A DNA stretch of 64,000 nt from contig LGRD01000001.1 of assembly GCA_001263235.1 (NCBI GenBank), positions 62,001 through 126,000 of the forward strand. The letters run 5' to 3'. Origin of the DNA: Methylibium sp. NZG. Lineage in GTDB: Bacteria; Pseudomonadota; Gammaproteobacteria; Burkholderiales; Burkholderiaceae_C. The stretch's first letter is position 1. Each line of letters starts with the position of its first letter. Shown here one piece after another: positions 27,690 to 36,866 of this stretch. The notes below the pieces were generated by a model, which saw nothing but the letters and a program-made list of their open reading frames with translations, was not told the DNA's origin and made no database searches. The position numbers and the translations under genes were made by a program.

Positions 27690-28916
27690 TCACCGCAGGA
27701 GATCGAACAGACTCCGCGCCACCACCTTGGTCGCCCTGCGCAAGTCCTCGATGTCGATGTGCTCGTCGGCCCGCTTCGCGTTGCTTTCCAGCACGGTGCG
27801 CGGCCCGCAGCCGTAGAGCACGGCCGGGATGCCGCGTTCGCAGTACAGGCGCGCGTCGGTGTACAGCGGTGTGCCCGAGGCTTCGATCGGCTCGCCGAAC
27901 ACGCTGCTCGCATGCGCGCACAGCGCATCGACCAGCGGCTGGTTGCCCGCCAGCGGCTTGAGCGGGTGCGCCAGCAGCAGGCGCTTGACCTCGATCGTGA
28001 CGCCTTTCGATTCCGCAACCGCATCGGCGATGAGCTTGCGCAGCGCCGTTTCGACCTCGGTCGGGTTCTCTTCAGGGATCATGCGGCGGTCGAGCTTGAG
28101 CACCACCTTGCCGGGCACCACGTTGGTGTTGGTGCCGCCCTGGATCACGCCGACGTTCAGGTACGGGTGGGTGATGCCCAAGACCTGGCTCGTGACCTGC
28201 TTGAACAGCATGTTCTGGTGGTACAGGGCGTTCAAGATGCGCGTGGCAGCTTGCAGCGCATCGACGGCGGTGTCGGGCACGGCGGCGTGGCCCATCTTTC
28301 CGTGCACGGTGACTTCGAGCTGAAGGCAACCGTTGTGGCCGGTCACCACCTGGTAGCTGAACCCGGCGGCGATCAGCAGATCGGGCTTCGTCAGGCCCTG
28401 GCTCAGCAACCAGCCGGGGCCGAGTTCGCCGCCGAATTCTTCGTCGTAGGTGAAGTGCAGTTCGACACCGCCCTTCAGCGACGCCTTCAACGATTCGATC
28501 GCACGCGTGGCGAACGTGAAGGTCGCGAAGTCGCACTTGCTCACCGCCGACGCGCGGCCGTAGAGCTTGCCGTTCACGATCTCGCCGCCGTAGGGGTCGC
28601 GCGTCCAGCCTTCGCCGGGCGGCACCACGTCGCCGTGGGCGTTCAGCGCGATCGTCTTGCCGGTGCCGTACTGGCGACGCACGACGAGGTTGGTGATCGA
28701 TTCGAGGCCGTGCTTTTTCACTTCGGCGTCTGGCACGGCATGCTTCTCGGCGTCGAAGCCGAAACCCATGAGCAGCTCGGCGGTGCGATCGGCGTGCGGC
28801 GCGTTGTTGCCGGGCGGCGTGTCGGTGGGCACCTGCACCAGGGCTTGAAGGAAGCGCAGCTCTTCGTCGAAGTGCGCGTCGACCCAGCGGTCGAGCTCGT
28901 CGTGGTGGGTGCTCAT
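27690..28916 (-). CDS. M20 family metallohydrolase (ArgE/DapE type)
   Basis: The 408-residue product starts MSTHHDELDRWVDAHFDEEL. It carries zinc-site stretches LNAHGDVVPPGEGWTRDPYGG and TYDEEFGGELGPGW, and a dimerisation lobe with GHAAVPDTAVDALQAATR. The family hydrolyses N-acyl or carbamoyl amino acids; the exact substrate cannot be read from sequence. Its start overlaps the stop of the allantoate amidohydrolase fusion by four bases (ATGA), so it belongs to the purine-degradation operon and may act on a ureido intermediate. That substrate idea is inference. Confidence 0.85.
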   Translation of the reverse strand: MSTHHDELDRWVDAHFDEELRFLQALVQVPTDTPPGNNAPHADRTAELLMGFGFDAEKHAVPDAEVKKHGLESITNLVVRRQYGTGKTIALNAHGDVVPPGEGWTRDPYGGEIVNGKLYGRASAVSKCDFATFTFATRAIESLKASLKGGVELHFTYDEEFGGELGPGWLLSQGLTKPDLLIAAGFSYQVVTGHNGCLQLEVTVHGKMGHAAVPDTAVDALQAATRILNALYHQNMLFKQVTSQVLGITHPYLNVGVIQGGTNTNVVPGKVVLKLDRRMIPEENPTEVETALRKLIADAVAESKGVTIEVKRLLLAHPLKPLAGNQPLVDALCAHASSVFGEPIEASGTPLYTDARLYCERGIPAVLYGCGPRTVLESNAKRADEHIDIEDLRRATKVVARSLFDLLR

Positions 28917-30706
28917 GTCATGTCTGCGGCAAGTTGATCGAGCAGGTGCTGGAACGCCTGAACGCAAAGCTGCGTGTCGTCGGCGCTGATCGTCTCCAGC
29001 GGGTTGTGGCTGATGCCCGAGTTGCCGCCGCGCATGAACAGCATGGCCTGCGGCATCACCTCGTGCAGCTTCATCGCATCGTGCCCGGCGCCGCTGGGCA
29101 TGCGGTGCACCGGCAAGCCGAGCGACTCGACCGCCGCCTCCCAGCGCGCTTGCCATTCGGGCGCGCTGGGCGCGGCGGCGGCGCGCATCGTTTCTTCCAG
29201 CGTGTGGTGCAGGCCGCGTCGCTCGGCGATGCGTTTCAATTCGGCCAGCACGTCGGCCGCGCAAGCGTCGCGCACCTCGTTGGTGGTGGCGCGGATGTCC
29301 AGGCTGAAGGTGCACCGGCCGGGCACGACGTTGATCGACCCGTTGGGCACGTGCAGCATGCCGATGGTGCCGACGACGTGGGGCACCGATGCGGCGCGCT
29401 GCTCCAGGTACAGCGCGAGTTCGGCCACCGCGGTGGCGGCGTCGCGCCTGCGGTCCATCGGAGTCGTGCCGGCATGGCTGGCCATGCCGACCACCTCGCC
29501 GACAAAACGCACGCTGCCGTTGATGGAGGTCACGACGCCGAGCGGCAGGTCCATCTCGTTCAGCACCGGGCCTTGCTCAATGTGCACTTCGACGAAGCCG
29601 AGGTAGTCGGCAGGGTTGCGCTTGCAGGCGCCGATTGTGTCAAGCGTGGCGGGCAGCCCGGCCGCGCGCATCGCGTCGCGCATGCTCACGCCATCGGCGT
29701 CGAACTGGTCCAGCCACGCGGGGTCGAAGTGCCCGGTCAACGCGCCCGAGCCGAGGAAGGTGGCCTTGTAGCGCTGGCCTTCTTCTTCGGCGAAGCCGAC
29801 CACCTCGACGCAAAAGGGCAGCCGCCTGCCGGCGCGGTGCAGCTCGCGCACGCAGACCATCGGCACGAAGATGCCAAGGCGCCCGTCGTACTTGCCGCCG
29901 TTGCGAACGGTGTCGAAGTGCGAGCCGGTGAGCAGGCGCTTCTGTTCTGTGTCGCCGCCGTCGTGTCTTCCGCGGTACAGGCCCACCACGTTGCCGACCG
30001 CATCGACGTTCACCTCGTCGAAGCCGCACTCCTTCATCCACCGCACCAGTTGCACCTGGCAGTTCTGGTGCGCCTGTGTGAGGTAGGTGACGGTCAGTTG
30101 GCCCAGCTCGGCGTAGCCTGGGTCGCTGTGCGTGGCCAGCAGCTCGGCGCAGTCCCACACCTGGTTGCCCAGCGTCGGCTCCAGGCCGAACTTGTCGTTC
30201 AAGCGAATCTCGACGACGCGGTGGATGTTGCGCAGCGCCTCGGCCAATTCGAAGTCCGGGTGGCCGCCGAGCCGGCGCTCGAAGGTGGCGATGATCTGCG
30301 CTCGCGTGAGCCCGGCGCCCCGCGGCCCGCGCACGGCCAGCATGAAGGGCCAGCCGAACTTGGCGCTGTAGGCTCGGTTCAGCGCTTGGATCTTCTCCAG
30401 TTCAGCGGGCGAACAATTCGTCAACCCCGACTTCGTCTGTTCGTTCGTCGACTCGGCCGTGAGTGAACCCGCCACCATCGCCTTGCCCGCCAGTTCGGGG
30501 TGGCCGCGCAACAGCACGAGCTGCTTGTCGCGACCGGACCGACGCACCACCTCCACCATCGCCAGCTTGAGCGCTGCGACGCTGCGAAACGGCCGCTTCA
30601 ACAGCGCCGCCTCGGCGATCCAGGGCGAGTGTTCGTACAGGCCGTCGAGCCAGGCCAGCGCCTGCTCGGGCGTGGCGGCATTGAGTTGATCGATCGTCAG
30701 CGCCAT
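28913..30706 (-). CDS. Fused OHCU decarboxylase - allantoate amidohydrolase
   Basis: This is a 597-residue two-domain enzyme for urate breakdown. Residues 1-165 form an OHCU decarboxylase (UraD): MALTIDQLNAATPEQALAWL, RGHPELAGK with the catalytic His, and LNRAYSAKFGWPFMLAVRG. Residues from about 175 form an M20 hydantoinase/carbamoylase-type amidohydrolase with GSHFDTVRNGGKYDGRLG, GFAEEEGQRY, EVHIEQGPVLNE and ASHAGTTPMDRRRDAA, fitting allantoate amidohydrolase. The fusion would join allantoin formation to a step two reactions later, with PuuE acting between. It overlaps puuE by three bases upstream and the M20 gene by four downstream. Confidence 0.92.
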   Translation of the reverse strand: MALTIDQLNAATPEQALAWLDGLYEHSPWIAEAALLKRPFRSVAALKLAMVEVVRRSGRDKQLVLLRGHPELAGKAMVAGSLTAESTNEQTKSGLTNCSPAELEKIQALNRAYSAKFGWPFMLAVRGPRGAGLTRAQIIATFERRLGGHPDFELAEALRNIHRVVEIRLNDKFGLEPTLGNQVWDCAELLATHSDPGYAELGQLTVTYLTQAHQNCQVQLVRWMKECGFDEVNVDAVGNVVGLYRGRHDGGDTEQKRLLTGSHFDTVRNGGKYDGRLGIFVPMVCVRELHRAGRRLPFCVEVVGFAEEEGQRYKATFLGSGALTGHFDPAWLDQFDADGVSMRDAMRAAGLPATLDTIGACKRNPADYLGFVEVHIEQGPVLNEMDLPLGVVTSINGSVRFVGEVVGMASHAGTTPMDRRRDAATAVAELALYLEQRAASVPHVVGTIGMLHVPNGSINVVPGRCTFSLDIRATTNEVRDACAADVLAELKRIAERRGLHHTLEETMRAAAAPSAPEWQARWEAAVESLGLPVHRMPSGAGHDAMKLHEVMPQAMLFMRGGNSGISHNPLETISADDTQLCVQAFQHLLDQLAADMT

Positions 30707-31680
30707 CACGCCACTCCGGGTTCGGCGGCACCCGGCGTCGTTGCCGGCGCAGGGAAGTGCTGCTGCCAATGCCGCGCAATGTCGATGCGCCGCGTGACCC
30801 ACACGCGCTCGTGCTGCTGCACGTAGTCGAGAAACTTCTGCAGCGCGCGGAAGCGCCCGGGCCGCCCGATCAACCGGCAGTGCAAGCCGATGTTGAGCAT
30901 CTTCGGCCGATCTTGACCATCAGGATCACCCTCGGCGTACAGCACGTCGAACGCGTCCTTCAAGTAGGCGAAGAAGTGGTCGCCGGTGTTGAAGCCCTGG
31001 GCCGACGAGAAGCGCATGTCGTTGGTGTCCAGCGTGTAGGGCACGATCAGGCGCTGGATGGTGCTGCCGTCGCTCTTTTGCACCGGCATCCAGAAGGGCA
31101 GGTCGTCGCCGTAGTGGTCGCTGTCGTATTCGTAGCCGCCGTGGTCGGCCACCAGGCGCTTGGTGTTGGGGCTGTCGCGGCCGGTGTACCAGCCGAGCGG
31201 CCATTGGTTGTTCGTCAACTTCTGGATGATTTCGGTGCCGATGGCCACGTGCTGGCGTTCGCGCTTCTCAGCCATGTGCTGGTAATGAATCCAGCGCCAG
31301 CCGTGGCAGGCGATCTCGTGGCCGAGATCGACGAAGGCCTGCGTCAGCTCGGGGTTGCGCTCCAGCGCCATCGACACGCCAAACACGGTGAGGGGCAACT
31401 TGCGCTTCTCGAACTCCTTCAAGATGCGCCAGGCGCCCACACGGCCGCCGTATTCGTACATCGACTCCATGCTGAGGTGCCGTGCCTCGAAGGCCTGCGC
31501 CACGATCAGTTCGGAGAGAAACGTCTCCGACGCCGAGTCGCCGTGCAGCACGCAGTTTTCGCCGCCTTCTTCGTAGTTCAGCACGAACTGCACCGCGATG
31601 CGCGCCTGGCCCGGCCAGCGCGCGTGCGGCGGGTTGCGGCCGTAGCCGATCAGGTCGCGGGGGTAGTCGGGGGTCATCAT
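30706..31680 (-). CDS. puuE: Allantoinase PuuE (polysaccharide-deacetylase fold)
   Basis: PuuE hydrolyses allantoin to allantoate without the metal centre of classical allantoinase. The 324-residue product begins MMTPDYPRDLIGYGRNPPHA. It has the family stretches VQFVLNYEEGGENCVLHGD, SMYEYGGRVGAWR, HEIACHGWRWIHYQH, YDSDHYGDDLPFW and NIGLHCRLIGRPGR. It lies in the minus-strand operon gntR-puuE-(uraD-allantoate amidohydrolase)-M20 with overlapping stops and starts, so the four genes are probably one transcript. Confidence 0.95.
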   Translation of the reverse strand: MMTPDYPRDLIGYGRNPPHARWPGQARIAVQFVLNYEEGGENCVLHGDSASETFLSELIVAQAFEARHLSMESMYEYGGRVGAWRILKEFEKRKLPLTVFGVSMALERNPELTQAFVDLGHEIACHGWRWIHYQHMAEKRERQHVAIGTEIIQKLTNNQWPLGWYTGRDSPNTKRLVADHGGYEYDSDHYGDDLPFWMPVQKSDGSTIQRLIVPYTLDTNDMRFSSAQGFNTGDHFFAYLKDAFDVLYAEGDPDGQDRPKMLNIGLHCRLIGRPGRFRALQKFLDYVQQHERVWVTRRIDIARHWQQHFPAPATTPGAAEPGVA

Positions 31681-31698
31681 CGAGTGGCCTCGGCGGGT

Positions 31699-32511
31699 TC
31701 AGTTCAGGCCCGGGCGCAGCGCGGCCTGAAGGTCGGGGATGCGCGGGTCGAGCCGCAGGTTGCGCTCCACGTGGTGCAGGTGTTGCTGCATCAGCTTCGC
31801 CGCTGCCTTGGCGTCGCGGGCCTGCAAGGCATCGACGATGGCCACGTGCTCCTCGAAGGAGTGGTGCGCCGAGTGCGCCGACTGGTACATCAGCGCAATC
31901 AGCGAGCAGCGCGACACCAGGTCTTGCAGGATTTCGGCCAGCGCCTGGTTGCCCAGCATCTGCGCCACCAGCACATGGAAGTCTGCCAGCAAGCGTGTGC
32001 GGCCGGACACATCGGTGCGCTGCACGGCGGCCTGTTCGGCCTTCAGGTGAGCGCGCAACTCGGCGATGTGTGCGGGCGCCAGCTCGGTGGCGGCACGGCG
32101 GATCATTGCCAGCTCCAGCATGCTGCGCACCTCAAAGACCTGGCGCGCTTCCTCGACGCTGGGCTGCGCGACGAACGCGCCGCGTGCCGGCTCCAAGGTG
32201 ACGAGGTGGTCGCGGCTCAACTGGTTCAGCGCCTGGCGCACCAGCGTGCGCGAGACGCTGAAGATGTCAGCGATCTGCTGCTCGGCCAACTTGGTGCCCG
32301 GCATCAGCCGGCGCTCGACGATGGCGGCGGTGATGGAGGCGACGATGCGCTCGGTGGCGCCAGCAGGCGCATCGTCGGCCGGCGTGACCGGCTCCGTGAC
32401 AAGGGCTCGCCGCGATGGGCGATGTGCCGGCGCGCGCAAGCCCGACGACGGGCGCGTGTCGATCGGGCGGATGACCTTGAGGTCGGCGGCCATGCTGGTT
32501 TTCGTCTGCAT
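31699..32511 (-). CDS. GntR family regulator (FadR/FCD type) of purine degradation
   Basis: I start at the ATG ending at 32511 ([16 protein letters not shown]), giving 270 residues; MAADLKV six codons in is an alternative. A winged helix-turn-helix is visible ([22 protein letters not shown], then [22 protein letters not shown]), followed by an FCD all-helical effector domain ([50 protein letters not shown]). It heads the puuE operon and faces the hiuH operon, with a perfect palindrome between them, and probably controls both arms. The ligand is likely a urate or allantoin derivative, by inference. Confidence 0.92.
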   Translation of the reverse strand: MQTKTSMAADLKVIRPIDTRPSSGLRAPAHRPSRRALVTEPVTPADDAPAGATERIVASITAAIVERRLMPGTKLAEQQIADIFSVSRTLVRQALNQLSRDHLVTLEPARGAFVAQPSVEEARQVFEVRSMLELAMIRRAATELAPAHIAELRAHLKAEQAAVQRTDVSGRTRLLADFHVLVAQMLGNQALAEILQDLVSRCSLIALMYQSAHSAHHSFEEHVAIVDALQARDAKAAAKLMQQHLHHVERNLRLDPRIPDLQAALRPGLN

Positions 32512-32530
32512 CGCTTGATTTGTATGCGAT

Positions 32531-32542
32531 AGTGTATACACT
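32531..32542. promoter_or_regulatory. Perfect GntR-type palindrome between the divergent operons
   Basis: AGTGTATACACT is a 12-base perfect palindrome lying 20 bases upstream of the gntR start and 68 bases upstream of hiuH. GntR/FadR-class proteins bind short palindromes of the form TNGTNNNACNA, and the TGTATACA core fits. It is placed to control both transcripts. The assignment to this GntR is inference from position and symmetry. Confidence 0.7.
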
Positions 32543-32609
32543 TTGCGCTCAACCGCAAGCCGGTGCAGCGGCCCCGGTCGGCGGCACGACACACCAGGAG
32601 AGAGACACG

Positions 32610-32963
32610 ATGGGACACCTCAGCACGCATGTGCTCGACACCGCCAACGGCTGCCCGGCTTCGGGCATGCGGGTGAGCCTGCTGCGCACCGCCAGCGGCC
32701 GCAGCGAAACCATCAAGACCTTCACGCTCAACCACGACGGGCGGGCCGACGGCCCCTTGCTCGAAGGCGCCACCGTGGTGCCCGGCCGCTACCGGCTGGT
32801 GTTTGCCGTGGCGGCGTACTTTCGCGCTCGCGGTACCCTGCTGCCCGACCCACCGTTTCTGGACGACGTGTCGCTTGACTTCGGCATTGCCGACGCCAAC
32901 GGCCACTACCACGTGCCCCTGCTCGTCAGCCCCTGGAGCTACAGCACCTACCGAGGCAGCTGA
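32610..32963 (+). CDS. hiuH: 5-hydroxyisourate hydrolase (transthyretin-like)
   Basis: HiuH converts 5-hydroxyisourate, the unstable product of urate oxidation, to OHCU. I start at ATG 32610 ([20 protein letters not shown]) with CAGGAGAG upstream, giving 117 residues. The HVLDT motif with its active-site His and the diagnostic C-terminal YRGS are both present, as is [16 protein letters not shown]. It leads the plus-strand operon, divergent from gntR. Confidence 0.96.
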   Translation: MGHLSTHVLDTANGCPASGMRVSLLRTASGRSETIKTFTLNHDGRADGPLLEGATVVPGRYRLVFAVAAYFRARGTLLPDPPFLDDVSLDFGIADANGHYHVPLLVSPWSYSTYRGS

Positions 32964-33043
32964 ACGCCGCCTGGTCTGAAGTTTGCGTTCGCCGCGAGGT
33001 CCACCGCACGCAAGCGTGCCCAACTGCCACCCAGGAGCACCGC

Positions 33044-34081
33044 ATGACTCGACTTTCCGTTTCGCCCGTTTCGCCCGTTTCGCCCGCCACCGCTCGGGCT
33101 CGATCCGGCCGGTGGGCCAACTGCCTCATCGCAGCCACCGTCGTTGCTGCGGTGGGCGCTGCCGGCCCGTTTAGCGCGGCCCACGCGGCGTACCCAGAGA
33201 AGCCGGTGCGCATCGTCGTCACCTTCGCGGCCGGCGGCGCAAGTGACATCGTTGCGCGCACCATCTCGGAGCCGCTGGCCAAGGCGCTCGGCCAGGCGGT
33301 GATCGTCGACAACAAGCCTGGCGCCGGTGGCACGCTGGGCGGGCAAGAGGTGGTGCGCGCCGCGCCCGACGGCTACACGCTGATGCTGTCGAACTCCACG
33401 CCGCTGTCGATCGGCCCGTTCACGGTGCCCAAGCAGCCCTACGACCCGGCCAAGAACTTCACGCATGTGGCGATGCTGGGCATCGCGCCGGTGCTGATCA
33501 TGGCCAACCCGAAGACCGGCCCGGCCACGCTGAAGGACCTGCCCAAGGCGGCAGCCGCGCCTGGCTACAACTTTGCCAGCGGCGGGCCCGGCTCGATCGG
33601 CCACATCGTCGGCGAGATGACCAAAGGCGCGATGAAGATCAACATGACGCACCTGCCCTACCGCGGCGGCGCGCCGATGACGACCGACCTGATCGCTGGC
33701 GTCATCCCGGTCGGCGTCGACGTCATCACCGCGTTCGTGCCGTTGCTCAAGAGCGGTCAGATCAAGGGGCTGGCGGTCACGTCGCGCGCTCGCTCGCCGC
33801 TGGCGCCCGACCTGCCGACCACCACCGAACTGGGCTACCCGCAACTCGTGGCGGAAAACTACTTTGGCGTCTCCGGCCCGGCCGGCCTGCCCAAGGAGGT
33901 TACCGACAAGCTCGCCAAGGCGCTCGCCGACATCGTGGCCGACCCGGCCATCGTCAAACGCTTCGAGGAACTCGGCATCACCACCGTGAAGATGAGTTCT
34001 GCCGAGTTCGGCGAACTGGTGGCCAAGCAGGTCAACGACTGGGCGCCGGCCATCAAAGCGGCGGAGCTGCAGAAGCAATGA
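33044..34081 (+). CDS. Bug/TctC family periplasmic substrate-binding protein
   Basis: This 345-residue tripartite-tricarboxylate-type receptor begins with an unusual N-terminus containing VSPVSPVSP, coded by a 9-base tandem repeat, before a signal peptide ending near AAHAAYP. The mature part has YPEKPVRIVVTFAAGGASDI, VIVDNKPGAGGTLGGQEVV, THLPYRGGAPMTTDLIAG and GLPKEVTDKLAKALADIV, all typical of the large Bug family in Burkholderiales. It sits between hiuH and puuD, so a purine-derived or carboxylate ligand is plausible but unproven. No TctA/TctB membrane partner is nearby, which is common for Bug proteins. Confidence 0.92.
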   Translation: MTRLSVSPVSPVSPATARARSGRWANCLIAATVVAAVGAAGPFSAAHAAYPEKPVRIVVTFAAGGASDIVARTISEPLAKALGQAVIVDNKPGAGGTLGGQEVVRAAPDGYTLMLSNSTPLSIGPFTVPKQPYDPAKNFTHVAMLGIAPVLIMANPKTGPATLKDLPKAAAAPGYNFASGGPGSIGHIVGEMTKGAMKINMTHLPYRGGAPMTTDLIAGVIPVGVDVITAFVPLLKSGQIKGLAVTSRARSPLAPDLPTTTELGYPQLVAENYFGVSGPAGLPKEVTDKLAKALADIVADPAIVKRFEELGITTVKMSSAEFGELVAKQVNDWAPAIKAAELQKQ

Positions 34082-34100
34082 GGGACAGACCTGAGGCCCC

Positions 34101-35306
34101 ATGGACGCTTACCTGCTCGACTGGCTGAACCTGCTGCTGCGCTGGGCCCACGTGGTCACCGGCATCGCCTGGATCGGCGCGTCGTTCTACTTCGTCGGGC
34201 TCGACAACAGCCTCACGCCGCCGGCCGACCCCAAAGACAAGGCCAAGGGCATCGGCGGCGAACTGTGGGCCGTGCACGGCGGCGGCTTCTACCACCAGCA
34301 GAAGTACCCGGTTTCGCCGCCCAAGCTGCCCGAGCACCTGCACTGGTCGATGTGGGAGAGCTACTCCACCTGGCTCACCGGCTTTGCGCTTTTTGCGGTG
34401 CTGTACCTGTTCAACGCCAGCAGCTTCCTGATCGACAAGTCGGTGTTCGACTGGTCGCCCGCTGCCGCAATCGCCACCGCGCTCGGCTTCTTCGTCGCGT
34501 TCTGGGTCGTCTACGACGCGATCTGCCGCGTCTTCGGCCGGGGCAAAAACGGTGATCTGGTGGTCGGCGCGCTCGTGTTCGGGTTCATCGTGTTCGCATC
34601 CTGGCTGTCGTGCCAGTTGTTCGCCGGGCGCGCGGCCTTCCTGCTGGTGGGCGCGATGATCGCCACGACGATGAGCGGCAACGTGTTCTTCTGGATCATC
34701 CCGGGCCAGCGCAAGGTCGTCGCTGCGTTGCGGGCCGGCGCGCCGGTCGACCCCATCCACGGCCAGCGTGGCAAGCAGCGCAGCGTGCACAACACCTACT
34801 TCACGCTGCCAGTCATCTTCACGATGTTGAGCAACCACTACGGCTTCTTGTACACCGGCCCGCACAACTGGATCGTGCTGGTGTTGCTGATGCTTGCGGG
34901 TGCGCTGATCCGTACCTCGTTCGTCATGCGCCACAAGGCCCTGGCCACCGGCCAGCCGGTGCCGTGGCGCTATGCGGTGATCGGCACGTTGATGCTGGCG
35001 GGCCTGGTCGGCGCCACGCTGCCGGCGTCGCAACCTGTGGCGGCTGCTGCAGCCACGTCGGCGCCGGTCAGTTTTGCTGAAGTGCAGAAGGTGGTCGCCG
35101 AGCGCTGCGCGCTGTGCCACAACGAGCAGGTGGTCAGCAAGAACGTGCAACTGCATACGCCCGAGTTGATCGCCAAACACGCACAGGCGGTGTTCCAGCA
35201 GACGGTGGTGCTCAAGCTGATGCCGATGAACAACGCCACGCAGATCACCGACGCCGAACGTGCGCTGATCAAACGCTGGTTCGAAGCCGGCGCGCCGACT
35301 CGGTAG
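34101..35306 (+). CDS. puuD: Urate hydroxylase PuuD, membrane-bound with cytochrome c domain
   Basis: PuuD oxidises urate to 5-hydroxyisourate and passes electrons to the respiratory chain instead of oxygen. The 401-residue product has an N-terminal multi-pass domain of about eight helices (LLRWAHVVTGIAWIGASFYF; GGELWAVHGGGFYHQQKY; LPVIFTMLSNHYGFLYTG). A C-terminal cytochrome c domain with one haem motif CALCH at residues 336-340 follows, with LMPMNNATQITDAER supplying the likely axial Met. It lies in the hiuH operon, directly before the deaminase gene. Confidence 0.95.
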   Translation: MDAYLLDWLNLLLRWAHVVTGIAWIGASFYFVGLDNSLTPPADPKDKAKGIGGELWAVHGGGFYHQQKYPVSPPKLPEHLHWSMWESYSTWLTGFALFAVLYLFNASSFLIDKSVFDWSPAAAIATALGFFVAFWVVYDAICRVFGRGKNGDLVVGALVFGFIVFASWLSCQLFAGRAAFLLVGAMIATTMSGNVFFWIIPGQRKVVAALRAGAPVDPIHGQRGKQRSVHNTYFTLPVIFTMLSNHYGFLYTGPHNWIVLVLLMLAGALIRTSFVMRHKALATGQPVPWRYAVIGTLMLAGLVGATLPASQPVAAAAATSAPVSFAEVQKVVAERCALCHNEQVVSKNVQLHTPELIAKHAQAVFQQTVVLKLMPMNNATQITDAERALIKRWFEAGAPTR

Positions 35307-35333
35307 CCCCGGCCCCAACGGCGCTCTTCTTCG

Positions 35334-36740
35334 ATGCCCACGCTGCTGATCCGCGACGCCCGCCTGCTCGTCACGATGGACGCGCAGCGGCGCGAAATCG
35401 AGGGCGGCGGCCTCTTTGCGCGCGACGGTGTGATCGAGGCCGTCGGCCCGAGCGCCGAACTCCCGGCGACGGCCGACGAGGTGATCGACGCGCGCGATCA
35501 CGTGGTGATTCCCGGCCTCGTGAACACGCACCACCACATGTACCAGACGCTGACGCGCGTGGTGCGCCCCGCGCAGGACTGTGAGTTGTTCACCTGGCTG
35601 CAGACGCTCTACCCGATCTGGGCGAACCTGACACCCGAGATGGTGCACGTCTCGACCCAGACGGCGATGGCCGAGTTGCTGCTGTCGGGTTGCACGACGA
35701 CCAGCGACCACCTCTACATCTTCCCCAACGGCATCACGCTCGATCACAGCATCGAAGCGGCGGCGCAGATCGGCATGCGTTTTCATGCGGCGCGCGGCTC
35801 GATGAGCGTTGGGCAAAGCCAGGGCAGCCTGCCGCCGGACAGCGTGGTCGAGAGCGAAGCCGCGATCCTGAAGGACACGCAGCGCCTGATCGAACGCTGG
35901 CACGACCCGACACGTTTTGCGATGCAGCGCATCGTCGTCGCGCCGTGTTCGCCGTTTTCGGTCAGCCGCGAGTTGATGCGCGATGCTGCGCTGCTCGCGA
36001 GGGAGCACAAGGTGTCGCTGCACACCCACCTGGCCGAGAACGACAACGACATCGCCTACACGCGCGAGAAGTTCCACTGCACGCCGGCCGAGTACGCTGA
36101 ACAGCTCGGCTGGCTCGGCCCGGATGTGTGGCACGCGCACTGCGTGAAGCTCGACGAAGCCGGCATCCGCCTGTTCGCACGCACCGGCACGGGCGTGTCG
36201 CACTGCCCGGGCTCGAACATGCGGCTGGCCTCGGGCATCGCGCCGATCCGCGCAATGCGCGATGCGGGCGTGCCGGTGTCGATCGCGGTCGATGGCTCGG
36301 CGTCGAACGACAGCGGGCACCTTCTCGGCGAAGCGCGCTTGGCGATGCTGCTGCAGCGCGTCGCGCAAGGCTCCCCAGGATACGGAAGTGTCTCGCCATG
36401 GCCTCACGGCCCATCGGCCCTGACCGCGCGCGAGACGTTGGAGATCGCCACGCTCGGCGGCGCACGCGTGCTCGGCCGCGACGACATCGGCGCGCTCGCG
36501 CCCGGCATGGCGGCCGACGTGGTCGGCGTGGCGCTGGACGACATCGGTCTGGCCGGCGCCCACCACGACCCGCTCGCCGCGCTGCTGTTCTGCCACGTGC
36601 CCCGGGTGGCGCTGAACGTGGTGCAGGGCAGGGTGCTGGTGCGCGACGGTGAACTCACCACGGTCGAGCTGCCGCGGCTGATCGAGCGCCACAACCGCCT
36701 TGCCGCGGCGTTGGCCACGGCCGCACTCGCCACGCGCTGA
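35334..36740 (+). CDS. 8-oxoguanine deaminase (amidohydrolase superfamily)
   Basis: This 468-residue zinc hydrolase has the amidohydrolase signatures VNTHHHMYQTLTR, HTHLAEND, HAHCVKLDE and VDGSASNDSGHLLGE. The NTHHHMYQ and VDGSASNDSGHLLGE stretches are those of the 8-oxoguanine deaminase / hydroxyatrazine hydrolase branch. 8-Oxoguanine deaminase turns 8-oxoguanine into urate, which puuD, 27 bases upstream in the same operon, would use. The substrate follows from family plus context; a triazine-type substrate is a less likely alternative. Confidence 0.88.
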   Translation: MPTLLIRDARLLVTMDAQRREIEGGGLFARDGVIEAVGPSAELPATADEVIDARDHVVIPGLVNTHHHMYQTLTRVVRPAQDCELFTWLQTLYPIWANLTPEMVHVSTQTAMAELLLSGCTTTSDHLYIFPNGITLDHSIEAAAQIGMRFHAARGSMSVGQSQGSLPPDSVVESEAAILKDTQRLIERWHDPTRFAMQRIVVAPCSPFSVSRELMRDAALLAREHKVSLHTHLAENDNDIAYTREKFHCTPAEYAEQLGWLGPDVWHAHCVKLDEAGIRLFARTGTGVSHCPGSNMRLASGIAPIRAMRDAGVPVSIAVDGSASNDSGHLLGEARLAMLLQRVAQGSPGYGSVSPWPHGPSALTARETLEIATLGGARVLGRDDIGALAPGMAADVVGVALDDIGLAGAHHDPLAALLFCHVPRVALNVVQGRVLVRDGELTTVELPRLIERHNRLAAALATAALATR

Positions 36741-36866
36741 CGCTTCTCCTCCGCAGCCGCGCGTCCAGGGCGGCGGCATGCAGCGGTCGGGCGAGTCACA
36801 ATCGATCCTGGCCCGGCCGATTGCCCACGGGCGCCGGCTGTCGACCCCCATCGCAGAGGAGACAAG

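Noticed and set aside
33058-33087. The 9-base tandem repeat at the start of the Bug receptor as a mobile or regulatory repeat.
   Set aside because: It is a short in-frame coding repeat (VSP three times) ahead of the signal peptide and needs no further explanation.
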